Source: an uncultured bacterium
Lineage (GTDB): Bacteria; Planctomycetota; Phycisphaerae; Phycisphaerales; SM1A02
Reading direction: 5' to 3'
NCBI GenBank assembly: GCA_903918555.1
Contig: CAIXEV010000043.1
Coordinates: forward strand, 1 to 5,540
DNA: 5,540 bases
The first letter of the stretch is position 1. Every line of letters begins with the position of its first letter. Positions 1-5,540 of the stretch are shown here, one piece after another. The notes beneath the pieces were generated by a model. It worked only from the letters and a program-made list of their open reading frames with translations. It was not told where the DNA came from and ran no database searches. The position numbers and the translations under genes are program-made.

Positions 1-1169
1 GGCCGGCGCGCGCGCGCCTGATCCTCGGCTTCGACATCCCGACCTCGCGCATGGTCGAGCTTCTCTCGACGCTTGGCTTCTCGCCGCGCGTCGAGCTCTC
101 AGGCCCCGGCGGAGGCGAAGTGATCCACACGACGGCGCCCGCGCGCCGCGTCGATGTCGAGCGCGAGATCGACCTGATCGAGGAGATCTGCCGGCTCAAC
201 GGCCTCGACGCCGTCCCCGTGGCGGATTCGCTTCCGATCCGCGTCTCGCGCCAGAACCCCATCGAGCGCGGCACGCGCGCGGTGAAGGACCTGCTCGTCG
301 GCATGGGCTTCGTCGAGACCGTCACGCACTCGCTCGTCGCGGAGAAGGCGGCGACCGCGTTCCTTCCGCGCGGCGCGACGCTGCTCAAGGTCGAGGACGA
401 GCGCGCGGGCGGCGAGCCTGCGCTGCGGCCGAGCGTGGTCGCGAGCCTCCTGCGCGTCCGCCGCCACAACGAAGACCAGGGCGCGGCGCACCTGCGCCTC
501 TTCGAGAGCGCGAGCGCGTTCCACTTCGGCGCGCACGGACACATCGAGCGAGCGACCATCGCGCTGCTCGCCGACGCGCCCGCCGAGGCGCGCGACTCGC
601 AAGGCGCGTACCGCCTGATGCGCGGCGTGGTCGAACGCGTGCTGCAGCTCGTCGCCCCGCGCAGCGCGCGCGTCGAGTTCGCGCCGCAGGGCGCGGACGG
701 CGCGGCGTGGCTGTCGGTCGGCGCACGCGTGCTCGTGAACGAGATCGATGTCGGCTGCGTCGGCATCGTCGACGCGCGCATCGCGAAGGCGCACGGGGTC
801 GAGCGCCCCACCGCGGCCGCCGAACTCGAGCTCCGCGGGCTGCTTTCGGCATTCCCTCCGCAGAACGCAGCGGTCGACCTCCCCGCGTTCCCCGCCGCCG
901 ACCGCGACATCTCCGCGATCGTCGCGGAGACGGTGCGCTACGGCGACATCGAGCGCGAGATCCATTCGCTCAAGCTCGCGAACCTCGAGGAGATCGCGTT
1001 CGTCACGACCTTCCGCGGCAAGCAGATCGGCGAAGGCAAGAAGAGCGTGTCGCTGCGCCTGGTCTTCCGCAAGCACGACGGCACGATGACGAGCGAGGAG
1101 GCCGACGCATCGGTCGGCCGCGCGATCGTGCATCTGCGCGAGGCGCTTGGCGCCGAGGTGCGGTCGTGA
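1..1169 (+). CDS. pheT: Phenylalanine--tRNA ligase beta subunit, C-terminal half (5' end outside window)
   Basis: Beta chain of the cytoplasmic alpha2-beta2 enzyme that charges tRNA-Phe. The reading frame is open from base 3, giving about 388 residues, so roughly the last half of a protein usually near 800 residues. In order: the end of the B5 domain (LILGFDIPTSRMVELLSTLGF), the linker R-R-V-D-V-E-R-E-I-D-L-I-E-E-I typical of PheT, and the catalytic-like core with GMGFVETVTHSLV, then LRPSVVASLLRVRRHN and LRLFESASAF. The last 95 or so residues are an FDX-ACB tRNA-binding domain (FPAADRDISAIV ... GKKSVSLRLVFR ... TSEEAD). The usual 'NP.S' turn before the 'LR.S' motif is not obvious here and is replaced by an acidic stretch (KVEDERAGGEP). 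The family call is secure. The ATG at base 51 lies inside the B5 domain and is not the start. The stop TGA (1167-1169) overlaps the next gene's start. Confidence 0.96.
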   Translation, partial: PARARLILGFDIPTSRMVELLSTLGFSPRVELSGPGGGEVIHTTAPARRVDVEREIDLIEEICRLNGLDAVPVADSLPIRVSRQNPIERGTRAVKDLLVGMGFVETVTHSLVAEKAATAFLPRGATLLKVEDERAGGEPALRPSVVASLLRVRRHNEDQGAAHLRLFESASAFHFGAHGHIERATIALLADAPAEARDSQGAYRLMRGVVERVLQLVAPRSARVEFAPQGADGAAWLSVGARVLVNEIDVGCVGIVDARIAKAHGVERPTAAAELELRGLLSAFPPQNAAVDLPAFPAADRDISAIVAETVRYGDIEREIHSLKLANLEEIAFVTTFRGKQIGEGKKSVSLRLVFRKHDGTMTSEEADASVGRAIVHLREALGAEVRS

Positions 1170-1771
1170 GCATCGATCTTGCCTCGATGTCGGTCGGCGG
1201 CTACCTCGACGCGCTCGCCGCGGCGCAGCCCGTTCCGGGCGGCGGCGCGGTTGCGGGCGTGACGCTCGCGCAGGCGAACGCGCTTGGCTCGATGGTGGTC
1301 GGCTACGCGATCGGCAAGGCGAAGTTCGCGGCGCACGACGCGGCGCATCGCGCCGCGCACGAGACCTTCGAGCGCGGTCGGCGCGCAGCGATCGAGCTCG
1401 CGGCCGAGGACGCGAAGGCGTACGAGCACCTCAACCGGCTCTGGAAGCTGCCGAAGGGCGACCCTCTGCGCGCGGGCTTCGACGCCGCCGTGCTCGAGGC
1501 GATCCGCGCTCCCGAGGAGAGCCTTGCGCTTGCGAAGTCGACGCTCGACGCGCTCGCAGTCCTCGTCGGCACGACGAGCGCGAGCCTCGCGAGCGACCTG
1601 CGCATCGCGATCGACCTCGCCGCCGTCGGCGCACGCGCGGCGCAGGAGAATGTGCGCATCAACCTGCCGTCGGTCGCCGACGAACCGGCGCGCACCGAGA
1701 TCTCCGCGCGCACCGAGGCGATGCTGTCCGCGTGCGAATCGACGGCACGCGAACTTTCCGCGCGGGCATAG
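1166..1771 (+). CDS. Cyclodeaminase/cyclohydrolase family protein (stand-alone FtcD C-terminal / FchA type)
   Basis: A 201-residue cytoplasmic protein, close to the usual ~200-210 residues of stand-alone members. Characterised relatives either deaminate 5-formimino-tetrahydrofolate to 5,10-methenyl-tetrahydrofolate (the C-terminal part of FtcD) or hydrolyse methenyl-tetrahydrofolate (FchA). Seen here: YLDALAAAQPVPGGGAVAG at residues 13-31, with the family's P-x-P-G-G-G folate-site loop; the long helix with GYAIGKAKF; and the distal SDLRIAIDLAA (143-153) followed by NVRINLPSV (162-170). The GTG at 1166 is chosen because it overlaps the pheT stop (GTGA), has GAGGTG five bases upstream (1155-1160), and places the first helix correctly. 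The frame is open upstream, but that part is a pheT shadow. No formiminotransferase domain is fused or adjacent, so substrate and reaction direction cannot be decided. Coupling to pheT suggests one transcript. The family call is firm, the exact reaction is not. Confidence 0.9.
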   Translation: MSIDLASMSVGGYLDALAAAQPVPGGGAVAGVTLAQANALGSMVVGYAIGKAKFAAHDAAHRAAHETFERGRRAAIELAAEDAKAYEHLNRLWKLPKGDPLRAGFDAAVLEAIRAPEESLALAKSTLDALAVLVGTTSASLASDLRIAIDLAAVGARAAQENVRINLPSVADEPARTEISARTEAMLSACESTARELSARA

Positions 1772-1772
1772 C

Positions 1773-1960
1773 CGAGCGCGCAGCGCGAGCGCCGAACCAC
1801 GGAAGTCGACAGCCAAAATGGGCGCCACTACTTCGAGTGGTGCGGAGTCGAGCTGCCCTGAATCAGCGTCAATCAGATACGAGAACGAAACCCCTACTGA
1901 AAGTAGTGGTACCCATTTTGGCTGTCGCCCCCCGCGTCAACGGCTCGCGCTTTGCGCTCG
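1773..1960. repeat. Two-tier inverted repeat filling the convergent intergenic gap
   Basis: Two inverted copies of a compound unit lie between the stop codons of the two converging genes. The outer block is 1773-1790 (CGAGCGC-GC-AGCGCGAGC). Its reverse-complement partner is 1943-1960, and they match at 16 of 18 positions, differing only in the central two. The inner block is 1807-1833 (CGACAGCCAAAATGGG-CG-CCACTACTT), paired with 1901-1927 and matching at 25 of 27, the two differences adjacent. About 16 bases separate outer and inner blocks on each side, and 67 bases form the centre (1834-1900). In RNA from either strand one inner mismatch becomes a G-U pair. The structure starts one base after the left stop codon and ends three bases before the right one. 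It may be a REP/BIME- or MITE-like element, or a bidirectional terminator/processing hairpin. No target-site duplication was found. Confidence 0.85.
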
Positions 1961-1963
1961 AAC

Positions 1964-3373
1964 TCAGTGCTCGACGCGGTGCCCGAGGAACTCCGACACC
2001 TCCGCGACCTTCGTGGCCACGGTCGCCTCGTCGCGCGCCTCGAGGTTGAGTCGCAGCAACGGCTCGGTGTTCGACATGCGGATGTTCGCCCACCAGTCGC
2101 CGGCGTCGATCGAGAGGCCGTCGAGCTCGTGGGTCTTCGCGCGCGGATACGCAGCCTTGAGACGCGCGAGCGAGCCGAGCTTGTCCTCGTTCTCGAAGTT
2201 GATCTCGCCCGACTGCACATACCGCTTGCACGGCGCGATCAGCTTCGACAGCGGCGCCTTCGCGCCCGCAAGCGCGCTCACCACCGCCGCGAACGCGCGC
2301 GCGCCCGAGTCGGTGTTCCACATGTCGGCGAAGTAGAAGTGTCCCGAGAGCTCGCCGCCGATCGAGCCGCGCGACTCCGCGAGCCTTGCCTTCATGAAGA
2401 CATGGCCGACCTTGCTCTCGACGGGCACGCCGCCGTTCTCGCGGATGATCTCCGCGACGCTGCGCGAGCTGCGCAGGTCGAACACCACCGCGGAGCCGGG
2501 CGCGCGCTTGAGCGCGTCGGCGACCAGCCAGCCGAGCAGCAGGTCGCAGCCGATCGGAGCGCCCTTCTCGTCGAGCACGATGCAGCGGTCGGCGTCGCCG
2601 TCGAAGCAGAAACCAGCGTCGAAACCGCCCTTCGCCATCACGGCCTGGAGATCGCGCAGGTTGGCGGCGACGAGCGGATTCGGCTCGTGCACGAACTCGC
2701 CCTTCGAGTTGTCGAAGTAGAGCGGCTCGATCGCGAGACCCTTGATGCCGTCGAAGACCTTCGGCACCATCGTGCCGGCCATGCCGTTCGACGCGTCGAT
2801 GGCGATCTTCAGCGTGCGCTCGCCCGAAAGGACGCGCGGATCGATGAACGAGCGCAGGTGCTCGCGATACGCGCTCCAAAGGTCGCGCGATTCCTCGTGA
2901 CCGCCGCGCTGGCCTGCGGGCAGCTTGGCCTTCTCGCGCTCGACCATCGCCGCGAGCCGCTGGATCTCCGCGAGGCCGGTGTCCTGCCCGACCGGCTTCG
3001 CGTGCCGCTTCGAGATCTTGAAGCCGTTGTAGTTCGCCGGATTGTGCGACGCCGTCACCTGCACGCCGCCCGCGCAGCCGAGGTGGTTGATCGCGAAGTA
3101 GACGAACGGCGTGTCGACGAGGCCGAGGTCGATCACGCTCGCGCCGGCGTCGCGCATGCCCTGCTTCAGCTCCTTCGCGAGCGAGGGCGAGCTCTTGCGC
3201 ATGTCGCGCCCGACGCAGATCGTCCGCGACATCGGGTCGATGGCGCCGGCGTCGGCCGCGTCCTTGAGGAGGTACTGCGCGGTGGCGTAGCCGACCTGCC
3301 AGGCGATGCCCTCGTCGAGGGGCTTCGGGTAGGTGGCGCGGATGTCGTAGGCCTTGAAGACTTTGGCGAGCAT
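1964..3373 (-). CDS. manB: Phosphomannomutase/phosphoglucomutase (alpha-D-phosphohexomutase family)
   Basis: A 469-residue cytoplasmic enzyme that interconverts 6-phospho- and 1-phospho-sugars (mannose and/or glucose), feeding GDP-mannose, UDP-glucose or glycogen synthesis. All four active-site loops are present: TASHNP at 107-112 with the phosphorylated Ser109; the magnesium loop FDGDADR at 257-263; the sugar-recognition loop GGELSGH at 339-345; and the phosphate-binding loop RMSNTEP at 432-438 in domain 4. Length and motif spacing match AlgC-type bifunctional PMM/PGM (about 463 residues). The start is the ATG whose complement is 3371-3373, giving the expected N-terminus MLAKVFKAYDIRATYPKPL. 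The open frame continues upstream to base 3682, but that stretch is Arg/Pro/Ser-rich, unlike the family, and runs into the rpsB leader. Its Shine-Dalgarno is weak (GAAAG). It converges with the cyclodeaminase gene and diverges from rpsB, so it is probably monocistronic. The mannose/glucose preference cannot be read from sequence; the symbol is a family label. Confidence 0.93.
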   Translation of the reverse strand: MLAKVFKAYDIRATYPKPLDEGIAWQVGYATAQYLLKDAADAGAIDPMSRTICVGRDMRKSSPSLAKELKQGMRDAGASVIDLGLVDTPFVYFAINHLGCAGGVQVTASHNPANYNGFKISKRHAKPVGQDTGLAEIQRLAAMVEREKAKLPAGQRGGHEESRDLWSAYREHLRSFIDPRVLSGERTLKIAIDASNGMAGTMVPKVFDGIKGLAIEPLYFDNSKGEFVHEPNPLVAANLRDLQAVMAKGGFDAGFCFDGDADRCIVLDEKGAPIGCDLLLGWLVADALKRAPGSAVVFDLRSSRSVAEIIRENGGVPVESKVGHVFMKARLAESRGSIGGELSGHFYFADMWNTDSGARAFAAVVSALAGAKAPLSKLIAPCKRYVQSGEINFENEDKLGSLARLKAAYPRAKTHELDGLSIDAGDWWANIRMSNTEPLLRLNLEARDEATVATKVAEVSEFLGHRVEH

Positions 3374-3491
3374 GAGACGCTTTCTATCGGACGCTGCCCG
3401 CCGTGTGGGCGAGGAAATCGACCTCCGTGTGAAGATTGACCATCCACCCAAACCTGCCGTTTCAGGCCTCCAAACGGCTCGCCGATTTCGG

Positions 3492-3497
3492 TACACT
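3492..3497 (+). promoter_or_regulatory. Possible -10 box (TACACT) for rpsB-tsf
   Basis: TACACT in the context TTCGGTACACTCTTCG is the best -10-like hexamer in the divergent region. It would give a 5' leader of roughly 180 bases. No good -35 lies at 16-18 bases upstream (the sequence there is about CTCCAAAC). A TTGACC at 3436-3441 is too far away to pair with it. Weak candidate only. Confidence 0.25.
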
Positions 3498-3636
3498 CTT
3501 CGATCCTCGACGCCCCGGCGGCGAGGGATCCCGCGCGGCGAGCGTTCGCCGGCGGAACCAGGCGGCGAGCGTGGCGGCGCCGACCTTCTCTGATCGCGAC
3601 TCGGGACAGCCCGAGCGCACCCCACAAGCGCCCTAG

Positions 3637-3664
3637 GACGGGCGGGTCGCCACCCCGCAGCGTC
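3637..3664 (+). promoter_or_regulatory. Stem-loop in the rpsB leader next to the Shine-Dalgarno, with a mutually exclusive alternative
   Basis: GACG (3637-3640) pairs with CGTC (3661-3664) and GCGGG (3642-3646) pairs with CCCGC (3654-3658), separated by a 1x2 internal loop and closed by a seven-base loop. It ends nine bases before the GGAGAG ribosome-binding site. Part of its 5' side (3640-3644, GGGCG) can instead pair with CGCCC at 3629-3633, so the two helices exclude each other. In a GC-rich region short helices arise by chance; the function is inferred only. Confidence 0.35.
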
Positions 3665-3684
3665 GGTGTCGCTGGAGAGCAAAC

Positions 3685-4539
3685 ATGGCTTCTCTTGTTC
3701 AGGAACTCATCGAGGCAGGCATTCACTTCGGGCAGCGCCGCAGCAACTGGAACCCGAAGATGGCGCCGTACATCCACGGCATTCGCAACCAGATCCACAT
3801 CGTGGATGTGCGCGAGTCGATCAAGGGCCTGCTCCTCGCCAAGCGCTTCGTCGAGAAGACCGTCGGCGATGGCAAGGATGTCTGCTTCGTCGGCACCAAG
3901 CGCCAGTCGCGCGGCCCCATCGAGCAGTACGCCGCCGAAGTCGGCATGCCGTTCGTGACCGAGCGTTGGCTCGGTGGCACGCTCACCAACTTCCGCACCA
4001 TCCGCGAGCGTCTCAAGCGCCTCGATGAGCTCGACCGTCTCGTCGAGACCGGCGAGATGAAGAACTACTCGAAGAAGATGGAATCGCAGCTGATGCGCGA
4101 GCGCAAGAAGATCCAGCGCAACCTCGGCGGCGTCCGCACGATGACCAAGCTCCCCGCTGCGCTCATCGTGGTCGACACCAACCGCGAGAAGAACGCGCTC
4201 CTCGAGGCTCGCTCGCTCGGCATCCCGACCGTGTGCCTCGTCGACACCGACGGCGACCCCGATCTCGTCGACATCCCGATCCCGGGCAACGACGACTCGA
4301 TGCGCACCATCGACATCGTCATCCGCGAGCTCTGCGACTCGGTGAAGAAGGGCAAGGAAGGCCGTTCGACCTCGGCGGGCGAGAGCCCCGTCGGCGAGGG
4401 TCGCGACGGTGGCCGTGGCGAAGGTCGCGGCGAAGGTCGCGGCGATGGCGCCCCCGCACGCCGCCGCTCGACTCGCGCGAAGTTCCGTGCTGACGACGGC
4501 GCCCCCGTCGCCACCACCGAGCCGACCGAAGGCGCCTGA
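3685..4539 (+). CDS. rpsB: 30S ribosomal protein S2 (uS2) with a Gly/Arg/Glu-rich C-terminal tail
   Basis: Small-subunit protein S2, bound at the head-body junction of the 30S near S1 and the anti-Shine-Dalgarno platform. The 284 residues split into a normal S2 fold (1 to about 227) and an extra tail. Seen: LIEAGIHFGQRRSNWNPKM at 8-26 (S2 signature 1); the coiled-coil insertion around 103-145 (RTIRERLKRLDELDRLVETG, then KKMESQLMRERKKI); and PAALIVVDTNREKNALLEA from 157 with SLGIPTVCLVDTD (S2 signature 2 and the core strand), followed by DIPIPGNDDSMRTI. The tail (about 228-284) carries GRGEGRGEGRGDG, a basic patch ARRRSTRAKFRAD and an acidic/Thr end; it makes the protein longer than the usual 230-260 residues. 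The ATG is supported by GGAGAG five bases upstream. It is followed by tsf after a 79-base gap, the classic order. S2 autoregulation is likely but not demonstrated by the sequence. Confidence 0.98.
   Translation: MASLVQELIEAGIHFGQRRSNWNPKMAPYIHGIRNQIHIVDVRESIKGLLLAKRFVEKTVGDGKDVCFVGTKRQSRGPIEQYAAEVGMPFVTERWLGGTLTNFRTIRERLKRLDELDRLVETGEMKNYSKKMESQLMRERKKIQRNLGGVRTMTKLPAALIVVDTNREKNALLEARSLGIPTVCLVDTDGDPDLVDIPIPGNDDSMRTIDIVIRELCDSVKKGKEGRSTSAGESPVGEGRDGGRGEGRGEGRGDGAPARRRSTRAKFRADDGAPVATTEPTEGA
4393..4449 (+). repeat. rpsB: 12-bp tandem repeats inside the rpsB C-terminal tail
   Basis: The unit GGCGAAGGTCGC occurs at 4417-4428 and 4429-4440. A partial, diverged copy follows (GGCGATGGC, 4441-4449), and an upstream copy with one mismatch (GGCGAGGGTCGC) sits at 4393-4404. 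The unit is in frame and encodes Gly-Glu-Gly-Arg, giving the GRGEGRGEGRGDG stretch. Its length is a multiple of three, so copy number can change without breaking the frame. Confidence 0.8.
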
Positions 4540-4618
4540 GCGTCTTCCGAAACCTGAGTGCGATTTCCACACCCGTGAACGCCCCGCCTTGCGCGCGGGC
4601 GCCTAGAAAGAGATTCCC

Positions 4619-5428
4619 ATGAGCACGATCAATATCAGCCCCAAGGATGTCATGAAGCTCCGCGACCGCACCGGTCTCGGCATGGGCGACTGCAAGAACG
4701 CCCTCGTCGAGGCGAAGGGCGACATGGATGCCGCTGAGAAGCTCATCCGTGAGAAGATGAAGGGCAAGATGGACGCCCGCACCGACCGCGCCGCTGGCGA
4801 GGGTTGCGTGTCGATCGCGATGGGCGGCGGCAAGGCCGTCATCGTCGAGATCCGTTCGGAGACCGACTTCACCGCCCGCAACGACGAGTTCCGCGCCATG
4901 GCGGCCGATGTCGCCAAGTTGGCGCTCGGCCACGGCGCCGGAGCGGTGACCGCCGACAAGGCGATCATCGACCGCGTCGATGTGGTGCGTCTCAAGACCG
5001 GCGAGAACATCTCGTTCTCGCGCGGCGAGGTCCTCTCGGGCGGTTCGTTCGCGAGCTATGTCCACCACGACGGCAAGCTCGGCGTCGTCCTCCAGTATGA
5101 AGGCGGCGAGATGCCGGCCGACATCGGCACGGGGATCTGCCAGCACATCGCGGCGATCGTGCCCACGCCGTCGGCGATCGATTCGTCGGGTCTCGACCCG
5201 GCCGTCGTCGCCGCCAAGCGCGCCGAAGCCGTCGCCGAGGCGCAGGCCTCGGGCAAGCCGGCCCAGATCGCCGAGAAGATGGCGGAAGGCAAGCTCCGCA
5301 AGTTCTTCGAGGAGGTCACCCTCCTCGGCCAGCCGTATGTCCGCGACGACAAGATGCAGGTCGGCCAGGTCGTGCCGAAGGGCGTCAAGCTCGTCAAGTT
5401 CGTGCGCGTGCGGCTTGGACAGGACTGA
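4619..5428 (+). CDS. tsf: Elongation factor Ts
   Basis: Guanine-nucleotide exchange factor that releases GDP from EF-Tu in the cytoplasm. It has 269 residues. The UBA-like N-terminal domain is at about 5-46 (VMKLRDRTGLGMGDCKNALVEA, then GDMDAAEKLI). The core domain begins near 58 and has the EF-Tu-contacting loop SETDFTARND (80-89; TDF at 82-84), then GENISFSRGE and ASYVHHDGKLGVVLQY. The coiled-coil segment is SGKPAQIAEKMAEGKLRKFFEEVTLLGQPYVRD (residues 211-243, with the conserved GQPYV). The protein stops soon after KLVKFVRVRLGQD, so the short C-terminal module of E. coli EF-Ts (283 residues) is missing; many bacterial EF-Ts lack it. The start ATG has only a weak purine-rich site (AAAGAGA, about 4608-4613). 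It lies 79 bases after rpsB with no terminator between, so the two probably share a transcript that ends at the hairpin at 5479-5512. Confidence 0.97.
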   Translation: MSTINISPKDVMKLRDRTGLGMGDCKNALVEAKGDMDAAEKLIREKMKGKMDARTDRAAGEGCVSIAMGGGKAVIVEIRSETDFTARNDEFRAMAADVAKLALGHGAGAVTADKAIIDRVDVVRLKTGENISFSRGEVLSGGSFASYVHHDGKLGVVLQYEGGEMPADIGTGICQHIAAIVPTPSAIDSSGLDPAVVAAKRAEAVAEAQASGKPAQIAEKMAEGKLRKFFEEVTLLGQPYVRDDKMQVGQVVPKGVKLVKFVRVRLGQD

Positions 5429-5436
5429 ATTTGGGC

Positions 5437-5458
5437 GGTCGCCGCTGCGGCGGCTCCC
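5437..5458. repeat. 22-bp direct repeat, copy 1 (palindromic core)
   Basis: This 22-base sequence begins GGTCGCCGCTG and ends CGGCGGCTCCC. It recurs exactly at 5519-5540. Its core CGCCG-CTG-CGGCG can form a small hairpin. It starts eight bases after the tsf stop. The small perfect repeat pair around a terminator resembles an interspersed REP-type sequence, but genome-wide copy number cannot be seen here. Confidence 0.75.
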
Positions 5459-5478
5459 TCTGGCGTGAATGGAGATTC

Positions 5479-5512
5479 GAACCGCCCCGCTTTGCGGGGC
5501 GGTTCTTCTTTT
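5479..5512 (+). terminator. Intrinsic (Rho-independent) terminator of rpsB-tsf
   Basis: A perfect 12-bp stem, GAACCGCCCCGC (5479-5490) with GCGGGGCGGTTC (5494-5505), closed by a TTT loop and followed by the T-rich tract TTCTTTT (5506-5512). It lies 50 bases after the tsf stop on the same strand and is the only textbook terminator in the window. Confidence 0.93.
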
Positions 5513-5518
5513 ACCCCT

Positions 5519-5540
5519 GGTCGCCGCTGCGGCGGCTCCC
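5519..5540. repeat. 22-bp direct repeat, copy 2 (runs to the window end)
   Basis: Exact copy of 5437-5458 in the same orientation, six bases after the terminator T tract. It reaches the last base of the window, so the match may continue beyond it. The base before each copy differs (C at 5436, T at 5518), which sets the left boundary. Confidence 0.75.

Larger units (their letters stand above)
3374..3684 (+). promoter_or_regulatory. Divergent intergenic region with long rpsB leader
   Basis: There are 311 bases without a supported gene between the mutase start and rpsB. The left part (about 3425-3500) is less GC-rich than the genes and holds the only promoter-like words. The right part is very GC-rich and holds clear stem-loops: CTCGGG-ACAG-CCCGAG at 3600-3615, and a larger one at 3637-3664. 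A Shine-Dalgarno GGAGAG (3674-3679) sits five bases before the rpsB ATG. In bacteria where it has been studied, the rpsB-tsf leader is the site of S2 autoregulation, so a structured leader is expected, but I do not recognise a described motif here. No convincing promoter for the mutase was found on the minus strand. Confidence 0.6.

Noticed and set aside
6..17. Alternating GC run (12 bases), possible Z-DNA or simple repeat
   Set aside because: It is in frame inside pheT, encodes Ala-Arg repeats, and is expected by chance at this GC content.
99..1133. 344-codon minus-strand open frame opposite pheT
   Set aside because: Same composition artefact; pheT on the plus strand has clear B5, core and FDX-ACB domains.
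707..1165. Upstream ATG at 707 in frame with the cyclodeaminase gene
   Set aside because: This would add about 153 Arg-rich residues overlapping pheT in another frame. The GTG at 1166 has a good Shine-Dalgarno and gives the family's normal length.
1807..1927. Insertion sequence with 27-bp terminal inverted repeats
   Set aside because: Only 67 bases lie between the arms, there is no transposase, and no target-site duplication was found at the outer edges. At most it is a non-autonomous or REP-like element.
1952..3439. 495-codon plus-strand open frame opposite the mutase gene
   Set aside because: Arg/Ala/Asp-rich translation with no recognisable domain, lying entirely antisense to a mutase that has all four catalytic motifs.
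3374..3682. 103-residue N-terminal extension of the mutase in the same frame
   Set aside because: The family begins at the KVFKAYDIR motif directly after the ATG at 3373. The extension is Arg/Pro-rich and would overlap the rpsB leader and ribosome-binding site.
3166..4572. 468-codon open frame on the minus strand, antisense to rpsB
   Set aside because: It is a shadow of GC-rich codon bias in rpsB and the mutase start. The translation is Ala/Asp/Leu/Arg-rich with no family motif, and it overlaps well-identified genes.
4583..4599. Possible terminator between rpsB and tsf
   Set aside because: The stem has only five pairs and no T tract follows, so it is not a convincing intrinsic terminator.

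Overview
This is a high-GC bacterial segment (roughly 70% GC in the genes) of housekeeping genes. No mobile element with its own transposase, no CRISPR array and no RNA gene is visible. Ribosomal protein S2 (with its motif KLPAALIVVDTN and an IPIPGNDDSMRTID stretch), EF-Ts and the PheT core resemble, from memory, proteins of Planctomycetota, perhaps the Phycisphaerae. That placement is an impression from protein style, not a search result.

Layout. (1) Bases 1-1169, plus strand: C-terminal half of pheT, the beta chain of phenylalanyl-tRNA synthetase. (2) Bases 1166-1771, plus strand: a stand-alone cyclodeaminase/cyclohydrolase-family protein of folate one-carbon metabolism. Its GTG start overlaps the pheT stop, so the two are probably co-transcribed. 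(3) Bases 1772-1963: a convergent gap filled almost completely by a two-tier inverted repeat, with an 18-bp outer block and a 27-bp inner block. (4) Bases 1964-3373, minus strand: a phosphomannomutase/phosphoglucomutase with all four active-site motifs. (5) Bases 3374-3684: a divergent intergenic region that holds the rpsB leader, with several possible hairpins. (6) Bases 3685-4539 and 4619-5428, plus strand: rpsB and tsf in their classic order. (7) Bases 5429-5540: a strong intrinsic terminator, flanked on both sides by a perfect 22-bp direct repeat.

How the genes fit together. pheT charges tRNA-Phe, while S2 and EF-Ts serve the ribosome and elongation, so most of the window is translation machinery. 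The sugar-phosphate mutase (envelope sugar or glycogen precursors) and the folate enzyme are metabolic genes lying between them. The genes themselves look ordinary. The less usual material is between or at the ends of genes: the convergent inverted-repeat structure, the rpsB leader, the Gly/Arg/Glu repeat tail of S2 and the repeat pair around the tsf terminator.
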